A DNA stretch of 64,000 nt, taken from assembly GCA_932521025.1 (NCBI GenBank), contig OW051473.1, positions 10,292,001-10,356,000 of the forward strand. The letters run 5' to 3'. A program made the position numbers and the translations under genes. Below are positions 11,673 to 21,496 of this stretch, piece after piece. This DNA comes from Oscheius onirici. Its lineage: Eukaryota; Nematoda; Chromadorea; Rhabditida; Rhabditidae. The notes under the pieces were generated by a model. It was not told the origin of the DNA and searched no databases. It saw only the letters and a program-made list of their open reading frames with translations. Position 1 is the stretch's first letter, and each line of letters opens with the position of its first letter.

Positions 11673-12655
11673 CGCAACTGGAAACACAACAGATTATGCA
11701 AATACTACAGCCAGAAAATGTAATCCATTGCGGAAAGAGTGCAAAACAAACTTAAAGGGATGGACACGAAGGGGGTTTTGGAACATGTGTGCGTTGAATC
11801 AGCAGCCGTAGCCAATAAACAATAATGAGCCGCGATTTGCGTTGGAGAAAATGGGTTGTGATTTTTGGAAAGAGCTGGAATTTTCAAAGAGAAAGAGAAG
11901 ATATCCGACGGATATCCGACGGTCGGGTGAAATGTTTACCGACACCTGGTGAGAAAGCAGTCTTTCTCAAATTAACAGCTTCTCTAGATGAAATGGCCGA
12001 CACTTTCTCCAATCGCTTTCATTCACTTTCGGGGCACCAGCTATCTCGCCCGTGATTGAGTGTTCCGCGAAATTTGACGGCGTAAAAACAGCTATCGCGC
12101 CACGTTTCATTAATATCATAACGCGTTTTTTTTTTTGAAGGCATGAAAATATGGAAAAAGGTGTTTTCTACAGAAGTATGGAACGCGGTTTGTTCTTGTC
12201 TTGGGCGAGAAATAATGAAGAAAAGCAAGAAAAGTAACAGCTTTAGTTTTGAAGCCAGAAACTCTTGGTACCATTGGAAAACGCCAGAGTGGTGGAGGAT
12301 CGGCGCCATCGATCGACCGGCCCCTGCAGCCATGTAATCGACGGAAAACACTCTGACCAGCCGTAGCCTGTGAACAAACTCTGCGGCTTTTTCTGCAGCG
12401 CACTTTCTCATCCCGAAGAGCCCTCCAAAGAGAAGCCTCACTGTACTGGCGAAAAGCTCCGAGGAAAGACTAAAGACGGAACGGAAGAAGTTAGGGGTGT
12501 GAACAATAGCTGTGTGCAAATAAATGTGTTACCACACATTCCGACCTGGGCCAAGTCTCCTCTCGGGTTGCGAAAGGTCAATAGGGACTACTGATAATAT
12601 CAATTGGCCCTTGGCGCCAGCTGATAGGATCGCAGGATGCTGGAATTGTTAATTA
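11673..12655. other. Intergenic region, nothing assigned
   Basis: Long overlapping frames occur on both strands around 12019-12594, but they lack domain similarity, signal peptides or consistent splice structure, and I treat them as chance. The region contains a short A/T tract near 12124-12138. The upstream control region of the minus-strand CCDC9-like gene should be here. Confidence 0.35.
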
Positions 12656-12656
12656 T

Positions 12657-13620
12657 GTGGACCGAAACAAGTATGACTACTATGCGCGAAGAAGTTGTTG
12701 CTGGACAGTAACATCTTTTTCATATCTCGACGGCCTAAAAAACCGATTAGAAAAGGAACTGGAACGGCTCGAATTTGACAAATCTCTAGATTTGGCTCTT
12801 TCAAGTGGTCCTAGAACAGTAGTTACTGATTTCATGTCTGACAGTTTGGCGTTCTGAATATATTGATGTCAGTTAGTCAAACTGATATGACGGCATACGG
12901 AAGTGGCTACAAGGAACTAGCTGTTCTCTCGCTCGAACTGCAGTTCAACAAACGTCTCAAACCATCTGACAACGTCGAGTCATGAAAAACGCATTTTTGT
13001 GAACCCGCTTGAGCGATTACCGAAAGAGATTTTTATTCAGTTATTTGGCTTAAAATTAGTAATGCCAACTAATGTATTTTGCACTGAATACTTTTTTTTG
13101 ATAATGGTTAGCAGTTCTAGGTCAATATCCATCTGGCACACCAAAAAATGTATTGTTTAAATAAAGAATGTACATATCTAGCACCAGAAATACACAATAT
13201 GCTATCGTCTCTTTCTGCAATAGACCGCACAATTGAGACACATAAATCTGAGAATATCCCTGCTCAAGGAAGTGCCTGTGGTAGAAGCATCTCTCCGAAC
13301 AGTTAGACGGTTGAAAACGGCAGTTTCCACCATCTACAAATGGTCAAAGTTTTGGTTTGTATGGGTTTGTACCCACAAAATATTCGAAAATTCTTAGATG
13401 AATCATGTGAGTACGATCAGATTAAGCTGGCAATTCTTTTGGAATGATGTTGTGTGCTAAATGTTGCAAGAAGCTGTTTGTATCACCGGTAAGCAAGGTA
13501 AAGATCTTTTTTGAAAATGTTCTTGGTCAACTACGTTTTAGGTGTTATCCGAACCGAACCTTTCTAAAACTTTCTTCGACGGTCACACTCTGGCACTGAT
13601 ACCAGCCGGCTATTTAAGAA
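12657..13620 (+). pseudogene. Possible gene remnant with scattered coding-like fragments (DHX34-like?)
   Basis: Several short protein-like segments appear on the plus strand but cannot be joined into one frame. One near 12770-12850 reads ERLEFDKSLDLALSSG. One near 12880-12985 reads TAYGSGYKELAVLSLELQF and runs into a stop. One starting about 13341 reads MGLYPQNIRKFLDE after MVKVLVC, and a Cys-rich piece near 13450-13490 reads MLCAKCCKKLFVSP before a canonical donor. The MGLYPQ segment plus a late Cys-rich element loosely recalls the C-terminal part of DHX34-type RNA helicases, but that is recall of a weak pattern only. Interruptions between the segments suggest a decayed gene or poorly modelled exons. 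Confidence 0.25.
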
Positions 13621-13647
13621 CATCTTGTTCCAGTGATTCAAACAATC

Positions 13648-13954
13648 ATGCGTTTCCTTGCCATCTTCCTCGCTCTCATTGTAGTCGTCTCTTCTAGCAT
13701 ACTGTGAGTTTAAAACGATTAGAAATTATTGTCCTCTCAGTATGTCTCGAATCAAACGAGGTGGGTATGGAGGAGGTGGTGGTTACGGTGGCAGTGGTTA
13801 TCAGCCACCTGTCAACTCCTACGGCCGCCCTTCATACGGAAGCTCGGGATACAATGGCGGAGGAATTGGAGGTGGACCAATGGGACCTGGAGGTGCCGGA
13901 CCTATGGGACCCGGAGGTTTCAGCGACATGGGCGTTCCCGGAATTGGCAAATAA
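13648..13954 (+). CDS. Small secreted glycine-rich peptide
   Basis: Two exons (13648-13703 and 13741-13954) encode about 89 aa. The signal peptide is MRFLAIFLALIVVVSSS. After a dibasic site (RIKR) the mature part is rich in Gly, Tyr, Ser and Pro: GGYGGGGGYGGSGYQPP, then repeated GPMGPGG units and a GIGK end. The intron is 37 bp with tctcag. Nematodes carry many such Gly-rich peptides, with roles ranging from structural extracellular material to antimicrobial peptides; no specific function can be assigned. The KR site would allow precursor processing. A tataaa-type stretch lies shortly upstream in the ctatttaag context near 13610. Confidence 0.75.
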
Positions 13955-14084
13955 AATGAATAAAATTTCGTCTCGAAAAAGATTTTGCAAGCAAACTCTT
14001 ATCCACTTCCTTAAAGTTGTATCTTCTATAAACGCTCAAGAGTATGGCGTGAGCGAAGCAATTTCCACTGTCCCAGATTACCTG

Positions 14085-14215
14085 ATCCAAGAAGAGTTCT
14101 GTATTCTGACAATAACTCAGACCAGGACCCTTTGCCAAAAGCAGAATAGTTCCATAATCCTGTTTTCTGCCAGACCATTCGTGATCTACTTGAGCTAGCT
14201 CGTTCTAGCCCGATC
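14085..14215 (+). repeat. Dispersed repeat, copy 1
   Basis: About 130 bp here strongly resembles 46883-47010. Shared blocks include agagttctg, gacaataactcagaccag, cctgttttctg and agctcgttctagcc. Neither copy has an obvious terminal inverted repeat in the part I can align. It is probably a fragment of an interspersed element present elsewhere in the genome. Confidence 0.65.
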
Positions 14216-14395
14216 GTGTTCTTCGAATTACGAGAGTCGAAAGTGAGCTCCAAAGCTGGTTGCATTGAGATCGGGTTTTGTATAAGGAACCAGCTGTGAC
14301 GAGAAATTAAAATTTACAAGCGAAAATTATAACAGTACCATTTCTGTCTATCTCCTTATTTGTCTTATTTTCTCAGTTTCGCAGTATCCCCATCT

Positions 14396-14416
14396 TATAT
14401 ATATATATATATATAT
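14396..14416. repeat. (TA)n microsatellite
   Basis: About ten uninterrupted TA units lie upstream of the 72-aa secreted peptide gene. Confidence 0.85.
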
Positions 14417-14588
14417 GGATACACGTCGTCTTCTCTTTGTTCACTTTCCCAGATTTTTGTCTCAAGACTAAATAAAAAGCTGAGATCCGGCGAACAAATA
14501 AAAGGTATCAGGAACCCGAGAATGTCTTCTATTCAGCTCTAGGAGCGCGCTCCGCCCCTCATCCGCCACATAACCTCCAGCTTCAGAA

Positions 14589-15345
14589 ATGAAGGCACTG
14601 CTACTCCTACTCTTTGTTTTTGTTCTGGCAGCATCTTGGAGCATCGAGTGAGTTTCGTTTCTAACTTTTCGGATGACATAGCAAATTTAACTGTTGTTCA
14701 AGTCGAAACATTATCCGGTCTTTGATAAATCGGTCAGCCTTCAAAATTTGATCTATAATAGTTCACTGTTGTTCCTAGCGTAATGAAGTATACAAAATCG
14801 GATGAATTTCTTTTATAAATCATCCCGTTTTTTGTGTCGGGTTCAATAACCTCATCAGCTTTTGTCTAGCAACGTTCACACCCACTCTTGAATAGTAATG
14901 AGTCACACGAGCTCATCCTTTTCTTCCAAGGAAAACTTTCAAGTGCATTTTAAAAAGAAGGACTTCAGCTGCACAGCATGGCATTGCATTAGTCTTTGAA
15001 AGTTTATTTCTGCAAAGAGCTACAAACTTTCGCTACATTATTTCAGACCATGTCAAGAGTACATTTTTGCAAAAACTGGTAGTAATTATTCACATGCGTG
15101 TGCGTGTACTTCAAAGAATGCGTTTATTTTTGGATAAACTTTCAGGGACCAGCATTCGTCTCTTCGCGACGTCTCCAGACCTGATCTCTCCGAGTGAGGA
15201 TACATTCCGTTTTGGGTATATTGTAATTTTCAGTGAGCAGTACAACAAGTATATGGCCGAGCTTCTTGACCGTCTGGCTGGACCGCCGAGGAGTCGTCAG
15301 CAGCAGTTCAACCCGTACCCATATGCTTGGGATCGGTACTTGTAA
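14589..15345 (+). CDS. Small secreted peptide precursor (72 aa)
   Basis: Exon 1 (14589-14648) gives a clean signal peptide, MKALLLLLFVFVLAASWSIE. A long intron (about 500 bp) leads to exon 2 (about 15147-15194, DQHSSLRDVSRPDLS), then a 38-bp intron and exon 3 (15233-15345), which encodes EQYNKYMAELLDRLAGPPRS and the tail RQQQFNPYPYAWDRYL. This joining keeps the frame throughout. An alternative exon near 15050-15078 would break it. There are no cysteines and no Gly-Lys/Arg amidation signal. An amphipathic helix plus an aromatic tail suggests a neuropeptide-like or other secreted signal, but I do not recognise the family. Confidence 0.65.
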
Positions 15346-15492
15346 AGCTAGAGAAGAGATCAGTCTGTGAACATACCGGAGAGAAGAAAAGAGAGAGTGA
15401 TCAGTTTATAAAAGTATTTGTGAACATGACCCGATTACTTGCGACCCGAGAAAACTGACAATATGTACAGAAAGAAGCATTTTCGAGTTCTG

Positions 15493-15777
15493 CTAGCGCC
15501 CGTGCCCGTAGATCAGGCCACAATCAGCTGATATTCGTTTGTTGACTGCCAGGACAAGAATAACAAACGGCAGCAGATAGAACATTAATGATGGCCTCCA
15601 TATGGACTGCGGATAGGATGCTGACGAAAAGATGTCTGAAAATTGAAATGTCTGCGTTGTTGACAGAAAACTAATGAATATGCCAGTCAAACAGAACATA
15701 CCAAATTTTTCGGAGGCATCTAGTCCTGCCATTTCCTCCACGGTAACGACGGCAATAGCTAAGAGTAATAGTCGCAT
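15493..15777 (-). CDS. Small secreted or membrane protein (about 73 aa)
   Basis: Two exons (15777-15703, 15635-15493) join in frame. An N-terminal hydrophobic segment (MRLLLLAIAVVTVEEMAG) is followed by a short polar stretch and one strong TM helix (MFYLLPFVILVLAV), ending RISADCGLIYGHGR. It may be a type I single-pass microprotein after signal cleavage. No family is recognised. It is convergent with the 72-aa peptide gene. The intron has good gtatgt and tttcag ends, which supports a real gene. Confidence 0.55.
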   Translation of the reverse strand: MRLLLLAIAVVTVEEMAGLDASEKFGMFCLTGIFISFLSTTQTFQFSDIFSSASYPQSIWRPSLMFYLLPFVILVLAVNKRISADCGLIYGHGR

Positions 15778-16912
15778 TCTGGATACCTGAAAAACGTATT
15801 TTTAGTGTCCAATAGTCAAAGAAATTCTATTTTTAAAAGAAAACACGCATCTGCCAATTATTTTAGCTTCCGCTGCACGAGAATAATTCTTGGCGCAAGA
15901 ATCTAGGTTAGACTGAATAGAGGAGAAAAGGGCTATTTCAGCCTAAGATGAGAGTATGAAGAAGGAAGTGCCGAACAAGAAAAAGGGGAATAACGTGTTG
16001 TAGTGAAAGAGATAATTGTGGCAACTGTACGGCACCGAAACGACCTTGAGATCGAATGGCAACAAAGGGGGGATTGAAGTGGTCTTGTCGTGAATCACTA
16101 GACTACAGGCTTAGTCTGCATTCTGGGTTCGAAACGATAAAAAGAGGGTTGTGGTCACTCACGCGATCAGGGTTGCTCCCTTACCCGCCTTGGCACAAAA
16201 TCGACACGGTTCATTGAGTGTTGTGAAAATATTTACCCAAGTCACGAACAGGCGAGGAGGCAAGAATAGGTCAACGTGTGATAAAAAGACCTAAGCAAGT
16301 CTTTTCGCCGACGAGAGACAAAACCGCGACCTTTCAAGCATCGAGTTTTTGCTGGTGGTTAAGACTTTCTCTGAAGGACAGCTGATTATTTCTAACTGAC
16401 ACAGAGGGCTGCCTTATCTTGTCATTTTGCAACCAACAACAGTTCGCAATTTTTTCGCGCATAAAGCACAAAATTGTGCCGTCTTCAGGGAGAAGGAAGA
16501 AAGACCGACTACTGCTCGAAAAAGGGTGTCTGACCGCTGTTGAATCATTCTATTCATCTATTTTCACGTTTGGTCCACTTTTGTGTTTGCCCAGACAACA
16601 ATCTGCTGTTGCGCGACCACAGACAGAAAATACGCAAACTTGCGTCAATGAAAGGGAAAGTTGATTTTTTTGATTGTCAAAAATAAATAAATTTTTCGGA
16701 AAAGTTATTATTGTGTAGCAGAATACTGCATATAGTTTATTGATGAAGGTCAGGGTGAGTTTAAAATTGTGTTAACGACAAAATCCGGGGTCACTTAACA
16801 ACTCGCGTGTACGCAAAAGCGCGTCAAATGCTCGCAGGTAGTAGCATTCAAACCATCTCGCCTGTATTTGTTTTTTCCTTGTTTTCTTTTACCTTCATGA
16901 CCGTTTTTCAGC
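15778..16912. promoter_or_regulatory. Upstream region between a small minus-strand gene and NELF-B
   Basis: No convincing coding exon is seen. The genes on either side diverge, so it likely contains both promoters. A tttttcag acceptor directly before the NELF-B ATG (c|ATG at 16913) suggests trans-splicing. The frame at 16419-16664 lacks domain features. Confidence 0.4.
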
Positions 16913-19586
16913 ATGTTTGACGACTATTCTGATGCAGAAGACGGAGAACTAGCAGTAGACCCATTTTCCAAAGACGTTGAGATGGCAAAAGCTGTTGAAG
17001 GTCAAATTGAATACTTCCAAGGACCTGAATTTTTGAAAACGGTCCTATCCAAACCAAAAAAGGCGCCGACATTTATAAAGGCTGTTGAAAAGTTTCAAAA
17101 GGATAATGAAATACAGGTAGATTTTCAAAAAGTTGTACAAAATAAGAATTGAGGTGTCTTCATTGAGCAGTGCTTTAAATGTTTTGGATATGCACAAAGT
17201 TTCAAGAGCAAGCTTCACTTCGCAGGTAACTTTAATACATTTTTAACAAAAAAATCTGTACAGGCTGCTACTGACTTGCTTGGACAGCTGCATCTACGTT
17301 TGCAGAAACTTGGAGAACAGAGTCTGAACAATGCTGACACTCAGAAGAGGCTGGAGACTTTTGCTGCTAAACTTTTTCCTCTACATGTTCAAAAAGAGTT
17401 TCGACCTTTGATTCTAGAAGTAATGTCTAGCCTACCCAAAATTCCTTCTGAGTGAGTTTTTTATTGGGACATGAATTCAATCTTGATTCAGATACATTGA
17501 CGCGATTTCCAGTTGCCCCGAATTTTATGCAGATTGTCCTATTCCGGTGCTTAGACACATCTGGCTACGGCATCCGCGACTACTCTTTGAGTATATTCGC
17601 CCCATTATGAGCAACTATTACAGGTTTGAGCTTTATCATTTCTGTAAAGTTCTCTGTCTGCGTCTTAATGCGAGCCTCCTCCTACATCCCGTTTTTAATT
17701 CAAACATAAATTTTAGAAGCCGCATGTACGAGCCATTCAACATAGAATTCTCTAAAATCAACTTTTTCACCTCAGCACCGGCTAAAGAGCGGCGGAAGTC
17801 TACAGATATTAAAAGTAAGCTTTTATTTTGTGTTCTTTATCTGCATCTTATAGAACTGCTCGAAATAGTCGGCTCCGAATTCAAGTTATTCAAAAGAATT
17901 CTTCACTGGATACGTGTAAATTATGAAGAAACTGGATTTTTCCAGTTGTGTACTTTGAGGTAAGCATGCCAAAAACTATTTTTGAACACTTCTTTAGGGC
18001 AGAGTTAATTATGGCCGCACATGATGCCGGCAATGAAAAATTCATCCGTCTAGGTGGGTGCTCCTACCTGGATTCGCGTAATGCTGAAAGATTCAGATAT
18101 GGCGCACGAGTTTGCCTGGTGTCTGGATGCTTGTATGAGGGACAAAAACTTAGACAATCATCATGCTCACAAATTAAAGGCCATTTTGGACTTATTGCAG
18201 CCTCTCCATTATATAGTAACAGTCAGAGCTGAAGAAAAAACACAAAATTTAAGATTGTACTCGATGTGGCCTTAATCTGCGCAGATCCGCATGCCATGCA
18301 TTTTCTACTAGGCATTATTGTCCGCAAGATTCGTGACAATGTAAACTTCAACCAAAGGTCCTAGATTTTTATGAAAATTTCAGTCTGCTAACCATCTGAT
18401 CAGAGAAATGCATGCAGTTGTACTAGGAATGAGGATTTTGGCTTTGGGGCAACAAGCTCAGGTATCCTTTTTTTGCACTGTTACAAACTCATAATTTTTA
18501 GATCATTGCCAAGAAGAAGGCTGTTCCGGAACGTCTGTTTGACACGGCTATTGTGACTCAATTCTTGGCAGCTTTTGCCGGATGCATGCTCGAGGACCAT
18601 ATGTTTGTGGAAGGGCTCACTGATCCAGGTAAAAGAATAGAATATACTACATTTTTCATCTGTTTAGACACTAACGAAACTGCGCATCCTTCCCTCATAC
18701 CGAGTGTTATCATCAAATACATTAAGGTATTAAAATTTTTCTTTCCTAAATATTTCTTTTAGGTGGACCGGCTAGCCGCCTTACTGTACCTACACTACGT
18801 CTTGGATCTTTTGCCGATGAAAGGTCGGACTTTTAACAAGCACTGTTTAGACAGATATGCACTAAATCTGCCTCTGTTGAATGGAAATGTGAGGAAATAT
18901 TATCAAAGTTTCTGATTTTTGCGTTCAGATTGCCGTTGAAGGCCTGTGGGGATATTTGTTCATTGACAGACTCATAGCAGTGCATGCCTTTTCTCCATTT
19001 GTCCAAGAGGACGCATTTTGGAAGCGGCATCTCATGGAAGAGCTCATAATCCCGGCTCTTTTAGTGAGTTTCCTGCGTCTTTTCTAAAAGTTTAGCTGAT
19101 TCCAGGCGGGACGTGAACCTGTAGTCAAATTCAACCACCTTCGTCTAATTGTAGCCATCGGATTCTGTTGGGGAACTATAGAATGTATGGAGTCCTTCAG
19201 TCGATTCCATCAATTGCCGCTGGTGATAGTTTTTCATTAAATTTAAAAAATGATTCATTTAGGACGAAGAAGCTCTAAAACAAAAGCCTAGCTATTGTTC
19301 TTTTATGTATGCCAAAGCTCACAAAAAGGTAGTCAACTTTCTCTGGAGAAAGGATATCATGAAGCCGCCACTGGAAGACGGGTTCTGTAAAAATGGACAC
19401 CCTAACTGTACATACCACTGTCCTTTTCCGTTCCATTACGGCCAAGGAGAGGAATTTCAGATGCGGATAGATGAATGTTATCAAGGATTCGAAGATCCCT
19501 CATTTTTACATTCAAGTCGCGACGGCAACCGTTACGTAGATGGGGACGAATTTGAGGACTTTTTTCACCTTGTAAAATGTGAATAG
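16913..19586 (+). CDS. NELFB: Negative elongation factor B (NELF-B/COBRA1)
   Basis: About twelve exons with short introns encode roughly 590-640 aa. Diagnostic segments: an N-terminal AVEKFQKDNEIQ (human AIEQFQTENGVL); LNVLDMHKVSR (human LPFLDLHGTPR); CPEFYADCPIPVLRHIWLRHP, matching the VKRQIWQDN region; LRAELIMAAHD (human LRAELLMSLHDLD); and AHEFAWCLDACMRDKNLD, nearly the same as human HKFTWCLDACIRERFVD. NELF-B is the scaffold of the NELF complex, joining NELF-A/C to NELF-E, and holds RNA polymerase II in promoter-proximal pause with DSIF. The C-terminus (KNGHPNCTYHCPFPFHYGQG and an acidic GDEFEDFFHLVK) looks lineage-specific. The frame is intact. The start is set by MFDDYSDAEDGEL just after the acceptor. 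NELF is reported missing from C. elegans, so this nematode keeps an ancestral gene. Confidence 0.87.
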
Positions 19587-19768
19587 CGTGTATCATAAAA
19601 AGTACGGGTAATGAACACTTTTTGATATTTCGTTTGGCTTTAAAGAGCATCAAAATAAGAGAGTTTTATTTGCTGTTTTTTTTCGAAAATTTAGTCGTCG
19701 GAGCAAGCGCAGTCAGTATCATTCTCCTTTACGGTTGAACTGATGATTTTAGATATCACCAAAAAAAA

Positions 19769-20102
19769 TTGGTAATCCACGGAATACCTTTGCCAAAAAC
19801 CATTATTTATTGTTTGAAGCAATTGAGCAAATGCAATTAAAGCACAAAATTTTATTATTCTAAAAGCCATCGAGGACAATATTCTGTTGTACTTGAGGTT
19901 GACCTTGAAGTGGTCGAAGCCTTCATTTTCGATCTAACTCGCCTGGTGGCTTGCCCAACAATCAGAATGAGTGGTTGTTCCGTCAAGAATACCGTCTTCT
20001 ATGGCTGTTAGAATAATACAATTTTGCACCGTAATTACGTTTGCTCAATTGCTTCAAACAATAAATAATGGTTTTTGGCAAAGGTATTCTGTGTATTACC
20101 AA
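19769..20102. repeat. Inverted repeat with about 107-bp arms beside the peptide cluster
   Basis: The arm at 19769-19875 read on the minus strand closely matches the arm at 19995-20102 read on the plus strand. Both contain tttgctcaattgcttcaaac and the following aataaatggt-like block. They are separated by about 120 bp of unrelated sequence. Both arms encode a similar 35-40 residue frame (FAQLLQTINNGFWQRYSV), probably fortuitous. The right arm runs into the intron of the degraded peptide copy. Confidence 0.7.
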
Positions 20103-20124
20103 AGTACCAAAAGATTTAGCTTAC

Positions 20125-20229
20125 AATGCATTTGCCCCATCTACAGACAAATTCTCCCAGACCACCATACCAAATGTCAGCTTCCACGCTGGCAATGAGA
20201 AGGAGGAAGAAAAGAAAATAGAAGCGCAT
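20125..20229 (-). pseudogene. Degraded copy of the six-Cys peptide family (exon 1 only)
   Basis: Exon 1 encodes a signal peptide beginning MRFYFLFFLLLIASVEA, then DIWYGGLGEFVCRWGKCI before a donor (gtaagc). Compared with the two intact copies the first Cys is replaced by Tyr. Beyond the intron the sequence enters the inverted repeat and has no Cys-rich second exon. So this copy lost its C-terminal half and one disulfide partner. Confidence 0.6.
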
Positions 20230-20400
20230 TTTTAGAAGGAAAGGTCAAAACAGTCTGCCTAAAACCGAAGACTGAGCAGAATACTAATTTTTTATGCCCG
20301 CTTGAACCAAACTGTTGCTGGACCCAACAAAAATTTATGCGATTCTTATAAAAGTTGTATTGTTCAACAAGGAGAATGACTTTCGGAGACTGGATCCTCT

Positions 20401-20601
20401 TCAGATACAGAGACAAATGTTCAGGACACATTTGCCTCCGCTTTTAAACTAAATTTTGTTTGAATTTTAAAAGGAGATGATAATTACCAAGCATTTACCC
20501 CATTTGCAGCCAAACTCTCCTAATTCCTCACACCAGCGATCGGCATCCACGGAGACGGCGAGAAGTAGAGCGATCAGAAGAAGTAGAAGTAGGAAGCGCA
20601 T
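20401..20601 (-). CDS. Secreted six-cysteine mini-peptide, copy B
   Basis: Two exons. Exon 1 (20601 to about 20490) holds the signal peptide MRFLLLLLLIALLLAVSVDA and DRWCEELGEFGCKWGKCL. After a 39-bp intron exon 2 adds FKSGGKCVLNICLCI and a stop. Cys spacing is C-x7-C-x4-C-x7-C-x4-C-x1-C, identical to copy A. This resembles disulfide-rich defensin or knottin-like secreted peptides, but the second gap (x4) differs from the CSalphabeta x3 rule, so the fold is uncertain. The mature peptide would be about 35 aa, and the codon frame is intact. Function unknown; innate defence or signalling are the usual roles for such peptides. Confidence 0.7.
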
Positions 20602-20771
20602 GTTCTTGAATATAGCTCATTTTTGCTGCTTATAACTGTTATTTTTGCTACGTCAATATTCGGTGAAAATGACAAATGAACAACATGACTGGTACTGCCG
20701 AAGGAGAAAATTTTAAAAAATATGTGGTTTTGTAGGGAAAAAAGTGCTGTAAACGGAAAAACATGTTTATT

Positions 20772-20979
20772 TCAAAATTCCAAAAGGTATTTTCCGCAGA
20801 AGCAATCACCGTTGAAACATTCTCCGCCACTTGCCAACTGAAAGTCGTGCAACAGTGGTCAACAGATACTTTCTTACCAGACACTTTCCCCACTTGCAAC
20901 TAAATTCTGAGAAGGCGTCACACCAGAAATCCGCATCCACAGAGACGGTGAGAAGAAAGATTAATAGAAAGAGGCGCAT
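20772..20979 (-). CDS. Secreted six-cysteine mini-peptide, copy A
   Basis: Exon 1 (20979 to about 20880) encodes the signal peptide MRLFLLIFLLTVSVDA and DFWCDAFSEFSCKWGKCL. A 40-bp intron (gtaaga...tttcag) precedes exon 2: LASGGECFNGDCFCGKYLLEF. Cys spacing equals that of copy B, while the residues between cysteines differ strongly outside WC, EF-C and CKWGKC. That pattern is typical of tandemly duplicated, fast-evolving secreted peptides. The SVDAD signal-peptide junction and the phase-0 intron position are shared, so the copies arose by duplication. No similarity to a named family is recognised. Confidence 0.72.
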
Positions 20980-21496
20980 TTTCAATAATAATACCATTTT
21001 CTTTTCGCTTATATGAGGTTACATCATTTCTTTAATAAAAGTTTCAACCAAAAAATTCCTGGCGGAAAAATGGCCCAAAATATTCAACGAACGTCAGAGC
21101 TTACCGTTGACCACTAGTTGGTGTAAACTGGTACGCTATGCTGGAGGGACTTCATATCCAGGTGACAATTGGATTTATGTGTAAAAATTAAAATCTTTCA
21201 CGGCATCGCTCAATAAAGTTGAACAAAAATGCCGCAGGTATCAGGATTATCTGGCAAGACTGTTCTTATGTGAAAAGAAGATGCGTCATCCCTTCAGACT
21301 GCTCGGAGGGTCTCTCTGAACAGACAGTCTCAGAAAAATAGATCTAGCCAATATCCACGACGTTTTTCTCACCGACCTGATGGTTGTTTCAATCTCTGTA
21401 CTACAGATAGGTTGTGGATTCGCACTTTCAATGGCGAGGAAGACAGACTTTGCTCAAAACTGTATCCACAAAACAACAAAAAAGTATGTGAATTTC

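Noticed and set aside
12019-12519. 166-codon minus-strand ORF
   Set aside because: It has no domain, no signal peptide and no splice context, and overlaps equally long frames on the other strand, so chance is more likely.
16080-16150. tRNA-like gggttcgaaac element on the plus strand
   Set aside because: The T-stem and acceptor stem are not complementary and no anticodon arm forms; probably coincidence.
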